DNA from: Vigna angularis | Taxonomy: Eukaryota; Streptophyta; Magnoliopsida; Fabales; Fabaceae | Direction of reading: 5' to 3' | Length of the DNA: 64,000 nt | NCBI RefSeq assembly: GCF_016808095.1 | Contig: NC_068973.1 | Coordinates: 33,660,077-33,724,076 of the forward strand | The notes under the pieces: model-generated | What the model saw: only the letters and a program-made list of their open reading frames with translations | Database searches by the model: none | Told to the model about the DNA's origin: nothing | Made by a program: the position numbers and the translations under genes | In this document: positions 55,727-64,000 of the stretch, one piece after another | How the letters are laid out: each line of letters starts with the position of its first letter | How positions within the stretch are numbered: position 1 is the first letter of the stretch

Positions 55727-56245
55727 TACTCAACCCTACAAAATCGGCTTGTAAGGTGAGGTTTGCACCTCACTTACGTGATAGTAGAAATTGAGTGGTC
55801 CGATAACGGACCGATAGCGGGTGGAATAGAAGAATAGAATGCCCACATAGAACTCGCTATGATAGGCTCTAACTATGGCTTTGATACCATATTAGAAAGT
55901 GGGTTTTTAATCCTAACTCAACCTCACAAAACCAGCTTATAGGGTGAGGTTTGCACCCACTTATAAACTATGAATTGACCTTATCTCTAGTCGATGTGGG
56001 ACTTCCAACACATCCCCTCACGCCGAGGTATATACATCTCGAGCGTGAGATTATCAGGTGGAACAATATGCCTAGTAAACAACAAATATCGCTGGGATAT
56101 GCTCTAACCATGGTTTTGATACCATGTTAGAAAGTGGGTTTTAAGCCTAACTCAACCCTACAAACCCAGCTTGTAAGGTGAGGTTTGCACCTCACTTATA
56201 TATTATAAATTGGTTTTATTTCTAGTTGATCTAGTACTTCCAACA
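55727..56245 (-). mobile_element. Tandem TRIM-like retrotransposon array (three LTRs, two internal regions)
   Basis: Two 121-bp direct repeats, 55890-56010 and 56125-56245, each end ACTTCCAACA on plus (TGTTGGAAGT on the element strand). They enclose a 114-bp internal region. Beside each LTR on the element strand is a primer site, ATGGTATCAAAACCATGG at 56124 and ATGGTATCAAAGCC at 55889. A purine-rich tract (GCGTGAGGGGATG) precedes the middle LTR. A second internal region (55777-55889) leads to a truncated third LTR (55727-55776). No coding capacity. Structure matches terminal-repeat retrotransposons in miniature, which depend on proteins from other elements. Confidence 0.8.
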
Positions 56246-58261
56246 CTGCCATCTCATGGAGACTTATAGACAAAGTTCACCAATTCTACCATCATGCAAA
56301 GTTTACCATTTATTCGCTCCTGCATAGTTAAAACATCTCATACTCACCAAGAGTCTTATAGCATAGCTCCTCCCTCCTAGGGTGGAATCCTCAAGTTTTA
56401 CTTTTTACCGCTCTCCCATAAAGTTTTATAGACAAAATTCCCCACCTTTTGTTGAGTCAAACCACACTTCTAATTCAACAACCAACACACATATCAACTT
56501 ATACAATAACATTGAATATATAATATCAATCAACGAAACTTTACTGAAATAAACTAAAACACCTCATGTTTAACAATAAAGATATAAATAAAAATATTTA
56601 ATTTTTGTTATTTCTTTATTTATTTTATATATTAGTAATCCTCTCGGATTTTAAATTAAATTATCAAAATCATACCTATTATCTTTTATATTATATATAC
56701 TCAGTAACGAAACATAAATCTATGTTTATGTGTAATTTAATTTTACTACACATAATAAAACCAAATTCACCACAGTATCATTCAAAATTTTAATCACATG
56801 CCAAAGCTTAACAATTCTACTCTCAAAATTTGCACAACACAATTGATGTCATTTCATATAATAAAATAATGATTTAATAGCCTATTTTTTCTCCAGTTTT
56901 GCTGAATAATGTCAATTCAATCTCTCATTTTAAAAGTGTGTGAAATTAGTCTTCACTTAGTAAATTTTGCACCAACGCCACTTCCGTTAAATACACACAA
57001 ACGGAATTAACTTTTTCTTTCTCTCTCTTTTGCTCCTCTGAATTCCTCAAAACACAACAGCTTTTTCTATTTGCTAAACACATTTTAAATTTAAAAATCA
57101 AATTGTATTGTTTCAAAAAAATTCATTTTTTTCTTAAAATTTAAGAATTAAAAATATATTTTAACTTTAAAAATAACATAATAAAAGAAACAAATTACGC
57201 TAAAATAATCAAAAATAAAATGACGGTAAAATATGCTAACATGTATTGCTACTAACATATATTTCTTAACACGGACAAATTATCAACATAATAGTAATAC
57301 TTTCACGAAAAGTTTGTTGTCTTAAAAAAAATCAGATTTTAAGTCTTGCCTTTTATGCTTCTTTAATTACTTGAGTTTTTAAAATAATAAATGTTATTTC
57401 TTATAAATATTGTATTATTTTTATTTTATTTATTTGTTTAATAACTTTTCAAATAAAAGAAATCAAGGACACGAAAAATTAAGTGATCATTATAAGAACT
57501 TATAAAATAAAATATTATAGTTGGTAGGTGTTTTAAAATAATGAGATATATTATTTCATTTTAAAATAATTTACTAATATAAATATAATTTCTTAAACTC
57601 GTCTTATTACTTAAAATATTGTTTGTCTCTGTAAAACTCTTTCTCTTTGTTTTCTCTAACATCTCTCTGAGATTTCTCATCCCTTGATCATCTTTTTGAT
57701 GATGATGAAGTTCCTAGATTTATAATTAATTATTGGGTTGTTTATGGTACTTTGGTGCATGATCAATTATTATATATGTTGGTATTCAAATGTGAAAGTG
57801 TATGGACATGTGTATATGGTTTCAAATGGTTTTAAGGTTTGTAACGTTGGTTCCAAGGTGGAACTTCTTGGTGTGGTTCAAGTGTGTTAGAATGAATGTA
57901 AGTAGCTTAGTCTTGGGGTTTTCCTGACACTCTAATGGTCATACATTATCACATAAAGAGGTTTGACGCATGTGGTGAGAGTAGTAGGAGGTCTTAGTCT
58001 AGGTGCTTCCAGTATGGTCTATGATGCGGTACAAACTAATCTTGTGATGTGTGGTAGGGTAAAACCCAATTGACAAGAGCTTTGCAAAGCAATGATGATC
58101 ACCACAAGTGTATAACTCGCCATAGCTCGACATCATTCTAAGTCTGGGCAGTCAGTTTAAGTTTTTGCATATTAAGATGTTTGGATTGATGTATGTTATA
58201 TATATATAATTCAAGCCTGATATGTTATAAATGATTTTTAACTTGTTTTGTAATATAGCTT
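56246..58261. other. Intergenic DNA, partly repeat-like, no gene seen
   Basis: AT-rich from 56460 to 57650. From about 57660 to 58261 the sequence is more balanced and resembles a decayed non-coding repeat; it is interrupted by the solo LTR and appears to continue at 59360-59530. No open frame of note. Confidence 0.45.
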
Positions 58262-58555
58262 TGTTGGTACCAGCGAGCACGCAACGGAGTAGAAAAAGCG
58301 ATCAAAGAGTGTTAAACGCGTAGCTGTCAATAAACAAGATAAAATAATCCGTTTAAAAATCTTGATTTTCTTAAAGAACTTTTATCAAATAGTTGATGTG
58401 CAGAAAATGTAAAGAGTGTAGAGAGTAGAAAAAATCACACAGAGGATTTTTATCCTGGTTCGAATAAAAAGATTTTACGTTCAGTTGTTAATCACTAACG
58501 ATTTCACTAAAAACAGTTTTACAGATTACAAAATAGTTAAGAATGATAAAACCTT

Positions 58556-58685
58556 CATTCGACGAACGAACTGGAAGGAAACTTCTTCGACAAACGAACC
58601 GGAAGCAAGCAGCGAACACTTTCCTTCGATAGACGAACCGGAACAGTGCAACAGAAAATCTTCATTCGACTAACGAATCGGAAGA
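58556..58685. repeat. Four-copy degenerate repeat inside the solo LTR
   Basis: Units resembling TTCGAC-AACGAACCGGAA occur at about 58558, 58587, 58625 and 58665, spaced roughly 30-40 bp. They lie downstream of the LTR TATA box on the minus strand, so they would be transcribed. Confidence 0.7.
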
Positions 58686-58991
58686 AAACAGCTCTGCCAA
58701 CTTGAAGAGAACCGCTCCGACCTTTGACACACAAAGCGCGAGCTTCTCCTATTCACAAGACTTGACAAGAGCAATGAATTAACACTTTAGAACTTCCTCA
58801 GATCACACTGTATTCTTAAATGACTTAGATTCCTTTTCACTCACAGAGAGCTTCCCTTAGGCACACATCTCTAATACTCTCAAATGAAAAGTTACTTTCT
58901 AAGAGCTCTGGAAAACACTATTTATAACCCAAGGTTCATAAAATGAAAAGACAACTCTCAACTACCAAATATAATCTATTATCATAAGTGA

Positions 58992-59175
58992 TAATCGATT
59001 ATTTGTGTCCATTATGGGGTTTTCAAAAACTAATAATCGATTATCCTGAATGATAATCGATTATTTGCGCGACTTGGACAATATTGACTCAGACTGAAAT
59101 AATCGATTATTTGCGCGAGGAACTCTTTTCCAAACAGGCTCGTAATAATCGATTATTATACTAAATAATCGATTA
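58992..59175. repeat. Six copies of palindrome TAATCGATTA in the solo LTR
   Basis: Perfect copies start at 58992, 59034, 59054, 59100, 59146 and 59166; a one-mismatch copy is at 58972. Three are followed by TTTGCGCG or TATGCGC. On the minus strand they lie about 65-250 bp upstream of the TATA box, where a transcription-factor-binding array would sit. Confidence 0.9.
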
Positions 59176-59359
59176 TATGCGCAAAGACTCTCTAAACAGG
59201 AAAACTTCTAAAAGTTCTTACATCAATAAAGTAATTCCTATACAATTAATTCTACAAAATGCTTTTAAATAAATACAACAAAAGTCTCCATGTTCTTCAT
59301 CTTGTAGCATCATCAAAACCATAATATCTTCAAGACACCAATGCTCCTCATTGGTAACA

Positions 59360-60709
59360 AGCTTATCCTTTTGTTTTTGTTTGTGTTTGTTGTTATGTTT
59401 TTTGGTTTGGTTTGGCTATGATCATCCAATGGATATGAGCAGAGGGTGATGAAATTTCAGTTGAGCAGACCCTTGGTAGAGATGTTTCTGATTGTCTGTT
59501 GTAGTAGTAGTAGATTTATCTGTTTTAGTTTTTCTTTATTGTGGTTGAGATCACCATTTTTTGTATATAGTTTTGATACAACTATATTGTATATAAAATT
59601 TTAAATTTATGATTATTCTAGATGAATGTAAATTATACTTTATAATTATTTTTCTAAGTTGATCGTTTATATTAAACATGTGATAATGTAATAATTATTA
59701 TATAGTTTTATGTTATATTTTGGAATGTTACCGTCATTATTCAGTTTGTTAGTATTCAATGAATGAATAAAATTAAAGTCGCTTAAGATTTTTTTTTCTC
59801 TAAAAATTTTTTTATGTAAATAATAAATTAAAAGTTAACTTTATATATATATATATATATATATAACTATTTTTTATATTTGGTATGTGAGATGAACTTT
59901 ATTTGATACATAATATCTACATGCAAATAAATAATTTTTTTAACGATTTATATATAATTTTTTTAGCAAGAACCTATTAATCAATACTCATCTCTCATAG
60001 ATTCAATAAAAAATAACGATAAGATGATTTGATAGATATTATAATAATAAAATAATCATAAAAACTAATTTTTTTATTTTTAAGAAAGACACTTAAGTAA
60101 AAATAATAATATAAAATAAATATAAAAAATGAATATACAAATTTTGTATGTCAAATATAATTTCTCCTCAATGTAATTAACCTATTTGTATTAATCATGT
60201 CGTGACAAGTCTCTGTTCATATATGGAATTTGTTGAGATCATGTTTTTTTATTTTTGAATTGGTCGATGAAGAAAAAAAAATTCAGAAAAGAATAAAAAA
60301 GAAAGAGATATTGATATGTGTTTGATTTTATACCAAAAAAGTTAAAAATTAGGTTAGAGTTATTTATTTGTTTATTATATATTATTTAGTTGTTTATCTT
60401 TGGTGGATTTTTGATTTAATTTGATATATTTTATTATTTACAGAAAAAAGACAAATTTGTGTTGATAATAATAATAATATGTGTAGAACACAATGGATGG
60501 ATAAATTTGTTACTGACCATCCCAATGAGCAATTCCTCATCGTTGCAATCAGGGAGTGACTGGGATTTAGATTCAGCCCGCCGAGTTTTTGCTTCAATCC
60601 AATTCGAATATCAATCCTTTGTTTTCTTCTTCCTCGTTGTTCCCAACATTACATAAACCTTCTTCATCCATTCTTCGCTCTTTCAAAACCCTAAAACATA
60701 CAGACATCC
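59360..60709. other. Intergenic DNA upstream of the symplekin gene
   Basis: Contains a (TA)12 tract at 59842-59865 and otherwise AT-rich sequence without a gene. Just before the symplekin start codon, a telo-box-like AAAACCCTAAAA lies at 60685-60696 within a CT-rich leader. No TATA box is obvious. Confidence 0.5.
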
Positions 60710-61303
60710 ATGGCCGCTCCTACCAAGGACCAAGCCCTCTCTCTTCTCGCTACGGCCAACAACCACGGCGACCTTGCCGTTAAAACCTCGTCGCTCAAAC
60801 AAGCAAAGGACCTTCTTCTCTCCATCGACCCCTCTCTCGCCGCCGACCTCTTCCCTTACTTGCTTGGGCTTCAGTCTTCTCCCGAAAGCCTCGTTCGCAA
60901 ATTGCTCATTCAGTTAGTTCCTCACTCTATTTTTAATTTTAAACATTTTCTTTCTTTATTTGATTTCTAACCCTGTGTGGGTGCGGCTTTTAAGTTGTTT
61001 ATGCATTTTCTTGAATCCACAATTCGTTCTGTCATGTTTGCTCTTTGAATTTGGCGTTTTAGGGTAATGCTGCAGGGCTACATTTCTGCCTTTTCATTTT
61101 AAATTTTTCTCGTGTGCATTTTTTTATTACTTTCTTGAAGTGATATCCTCTGTTTATTGAGTTATGCTGTGAGAGTTTGTTCGTTGGGTGCAATTTGTCT
61201 CTCTGGAGTTTTGTAGCTTTCTTGTTTCCATCCATAATTTCTGCCACCTTTGCCTTCAGCTCTCCAAATGCAGCAGCTTCTGGCGCGCGCGCGCGTGTTT
61301 GAA

Positions 61304-61390
<87 letters not shown>

Positions 61391-62371
61391 CATGTATATA
61401 TATGTATGTATGTATGTATTTACTTTTAATTTGATTCCTTCGCTGCATTTCAGGATAATCGAGGAGATTGGTTTTAGAGCAGTTGAGCACTCTCCTACGC
61501 TGATATCTGTACTATTAACATTTTTACGAGACAGTGATGTAATTGTTGTAAAGCAGTCTATTGTTAGTGGCACAAATATCTTTGGTAGTGTTTTTGAGGA
61601 GTTGATTGTGCAGGTACTTTCTCCAGTCCCGCTGCCTATCTTCATAATTGCGTGCTGATACGTTAAAATACATGCACGGATTTTTTTTCTTTAATTATCT
61701 ATGTAGATTAAATTTGTTTTAAGGAATGAGTCTTGCTATTTATCTGATTGCTTTGTGTACATGTTTATTCTGGTGATTCTCCCCCTCTTTAACCCTTAAC
61801 TTTCTTTGGTCTTGTATGAATTAGCATGATATACATGCATATTAACTATGGAAATGATACGAGGTTATCCATTTCTGTTGTTTCTATGGTGTCATTATTA
61901 AAATATGATTTTATACCAGATTTGTTCTGTGTTAGAGCATATTGATTATTTCCAGTGGTTCATCTAATTGCTGGTCATTGTTAGATGGATTTTTCACCTC
62001 CTTTAATGCCTGTAGCCCATATGTTTCTTAAATAAAGAAACACATCTCACTCCCATTTCATTAATTAATTGTCATAAATTTTATGTATTATAAGCATATG
62101 ATTATAATATTAATCTGGAAAACCAGTTTAGTTAAGACGAAGAACTGAACTATTATTTTTAAGAAGATGAAATTCATTAATACGAAGAGACTCTGCCCAT
62201 CTCAACTTCTCTATTGTATATGCTTTGGTGTACATAGTATGATACTGACCCAGTGATACTAATCTGGAAAACAAACAGTTTCAACAAAATGGTAAAGTTG
62301 AGAGGTGGCTAGAAGATACTTGGATCTCAATGCTTAAGTTTAAGGATGCTGTTTTTGGGATTGCTGTGGAG
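60710..62371 (+). CDS. ESP4: Symplekin/Pta1 homologue (ESP4-like), 5' part
   Basis: Scaffold of the nuclear pre-mRNA cleavage and polyadenylation machinery; the Arabidopsis relative is ESP4. Visible exons are 60710-60912, 61454-61613 and 62279-62371, all with GT/AG borders. Phases close and give the first 152 residues. The N-terminal segment is HEAT-like helical: [20 protein letters not shown], then [14 protein letters not shown], then [14 protein letters not shown] and a segment with [19 protein letters not shown]. This matches the plant symplekin N-terminus in order and spacing. Symplekins are roughly 1000-1300 aa, so most of the gene lies beyond 64000. Intron 1 has a long GC/AT microsatellite and intron 3 a TIR element. 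The start ATG is the family N-terminus (MAA...). Confidence 0.88.
61283..61420. repeat. Compound (GC)n-(AT)38-(GTAT)n microsatellite in symplekin intron 1
   Basis: GCGCGCGCGCGCG at 61283-61295 is followed by (AT)38 at 61306-61381 and then GTAT-type repeats to about 61420. The far end is only about 35 bp from the acceptor of exon 2 (61453). Confidence 0.95.
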
Positions 62372-62859
62372 GTAATTAGCTTCTAGTTTTTAATCCATTG
62401 TTGTTGCCATAATTGTTTGGAGGACCATTGCACTTGTATGTCACTTTTAAGTTTTACTATCTTGTGCAATTGTTACTTTCTAGTAGGTGGTATATTGGTG
62501 TGGAATATACTAACAAGCTATATTCAGCATATTGAACCATGAGATTATTTAATATTTGAAATACAATTGAAGTTTAGCTAAGAGGTCTCTGTTTTAGAAG
62601 CTTTGTTAGACTTTTGTGCAATCATAGGCAATTATTGAGGGGAATCCTCATTCTACGGGTTTTGATCATTGAATGCATGTTGTCAGGTCTGTTTGAGTAT
62701 TCTCTTTTCTGTGGCGCTTTTCCTTGGATGGAACCTATGAGTCGCAAACATTTCATCAGACTGGTTTTTCCTTTGTGAAAACATTTCCGACTTTGACCCT
62801 CTCAGACCTTCCTTGGACTTGTGTCACACAATCCTTTGCAAGTGTCTATAGTAAAAAAC

Positions 62860-63347
62860 AGGCTTAGATATATATTTAGTCTTTGTAAAAGTAGTGAGTT
62901 TTGATTTTTTTTTTTGTATAAATTATTTTCTTTGTTTTTCATCCTGTAAAATTTGAAATCTAAATTTTTAGTTCTTATAAAATGAATGAAATTTGGTTTT
63001 AGTCCCTTTTAAACAGTTTCTTTAATTTTCATCCCTCTAAACTTTGAAGTCACTATTTTTGTTCCCTAACATTGATTTTAAGACAAATAAAATTCATTTA
63101 TTTTATGGATCCTAATCTTTTTAAAGGTGTCACATGCTGACATAGTATTGTAAACATTAGTGGGGCGTCCCTTGAAATAATCACACTTGATCTTTTGTTC
63201 AGCAAATAAGCTATTAACAAGTGTCACATAATACTAGAGATCAATAACAGTGATTTCAATTTTAGAGGGACTAAAGTTTAAAGAATTTTTTAATAGGAGC
63301 CAAAATAAAAGCTTGTTCATTTAAGGACTAGAAGCATATTTAAACCT
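62860..63347. mobile_element. Non-autonomous TIR element in symplekin intron 3
   Basis: About 488 bp. The left end AGGCTTAGATATATATTTAG and the right end, read as reverse complement AGGTTTAAATATGCTTCTAG, form imperfect terminal inverted repeats. Possible 5-bp target duplication AAAAC on both sides, although low complexity weakens this. TIRs of this kind are frequent in legume genomes as I recall. No open frame. Confidence 0.55.
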
Positions 63348-63888
63348 AAAACTATTATTTTTTCTTTACTGTAACTTTTTTAAATATAAACAGTCAATGA
63401 ATTATACTAAAATATCTAGTAATTTTAACATCTATAGGAGAGTACCGTTGTTTCTTTGACCCATATGAAGCAGAGTCTTTCTTAGTTCATCCTGCATGCC
63501 CCTGATTTTGTCCTGGTTATCCTGCAGCGTGGTTTCCATATGATCCTCCAGCACAGTTTTTCCGCAGTACCATCATTGTTTTTTACTCACTCTTGTTTTG
63601 GTCTTGTGGTTTTGTTTTCAGCTTTGGTTACTCTCCAGCAACTCTCAATTTAGATTTTTGTCATGTTGATATATTTAATTTGTTAAGTGTGAGAGGGAGA
63701 CCAAGAAGGAAGATGGGAGAAGCTGTTAAGGATTCATGGTGAATAATATAATATCTATGAAAATCTGGTCTTTAACCAAGCCTATCAGTGTTGTGTCATC
63801 CATTGGCTAACATCATGCAGTGGGAGGAAGGCTTTTGTTGTTGGTGGTCAATTTTTATTTGTCAATCATTTAAAAAAGGCTCTTCCAT

Positions 63889-63894
63889 TATATG

Positions 63895-63934
<40 letters not shown>
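63889..63934. repeat. (TA)n(TG)n microsatellite
   Basis: A short TATATGTATATA stretch runs into about 13 TG units at 63907-63934, inside symplekin intron 3. Confidence 0.9.
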
Positions 63935-63937
<3 letters not shown>

Positions 63938-64000
63938 GAATGACATAACATTTGTGTAAGCTATACCTACTATTTCACTATCAATGGTTTCACGTATAGT

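Larger units (their letters stand above)
58262..59359 (-). mobile_element. Solo LTR, 1098 bp, with intact target duplication
   Basis: Begins TGTTGGTACC and ends TTGGTAACA, so it has TG...CA ends. It is flanked by a perfect 5-bp duplication AGCTT (58257-58261 and 59360-59364). No internal region remains, as after recombination between two LTRs. The minus strand carries a good TATA box (TATAAATAG, 58926-58918), and the plus-strand start resembles that of the Copia LTR (TGTTGGGAAACAGCG). The sense strand is therefore probably minus. It contains two internal repeat arrays, listed separately. Family not identified. Confidence 0.85.
62372..64000 (+). other. Symplekin intron 3, running to the window edge
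   Basis: No following exon in frame with a usable acceptor was recognised before 64000. Apart from the TIR element and the (TA)n(TG)n tract, the sequence holds nothing I can name. Confidence 0.55.

Overview
This is AT-rich nuclear DNA from a flowering plant, almost certainly a legume. The Aux/IAA, glutamyl-tRNA reductase, UFC1, WAV3-type RING and symplekin proteins all read as close relatives of soybean and Arabidopsis proteins. The retroelement repeats resemble families I know from Phaseoleae (bean, cowpea, soybean). The genus is an inference from memory, not from a search.

Five protein-coding host genes were rebuilt by hand from splice sites and reading frame. (1) An Aux/IAA repressor of the IAA8/IAA9 type lies on + at 10288-13838 (6 coding exons, 364 aa). 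(2) A RING-H2 plus VWA E3 ubiquitin ligase of the WAV3 family lies on + at 40132-42487 (2 exons, 755 aa). (3) A plastid glutamyl-tRNA reductase, HEMA, lies on - at 49142-46572 (3 exons, 538 aa). (4) The UFM1-conjugating enzyme UFC1 lies on - at 54539-52551 (3 exons, 174 aa). (5) The 5' part of a symplekin/ESP4 gene lies on + from 60710; three exons are visible and the gene runs off the right edge. In every case the exon phases close exactly.

The rest is transposon-rich intergenic DNA. The centrepiece is a complete Copia retrotransposon at 29354-34543 on the - strand. It has two 558-bp LTRs that read as identical, a 5-bp target duplication (AGCAA), an initiator-Met-tRNA type primer site, a polypurine tract and one unbroken 1326-aa polyprotein, so it is a very recent insertion that may still be able to move. 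A separate 1.1-kb solo LTR (58262-59359, target duplication AGCTT) carries six copies of a perfect 10-bp palindrome upstream of a TATA box. A TRIM-like family with LTRs of about 120 bp occurs at least five times, including inside introns of the Aux/IAA and UFC1 genes and as a tandem three-LTR array at 55.7-56.2 kb. MITE-like inverted-repeat elements sit at 6.2 and 7.2 kb, in HEMA intron 2 and in symplekin intron 3. Long (TA)n tracts mark several places.

The five host genes are functionally unrelated housekeeping or regulatory genes: auxin response, tropism-related ubiquitination, tetrapyrrole synthesis, UFMylation and mRNA 3'-end processing. I see no gene cluster and no convincing new multi-gene system. 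The most unusual signals are in the transposable elements and in intron-resident repeats.
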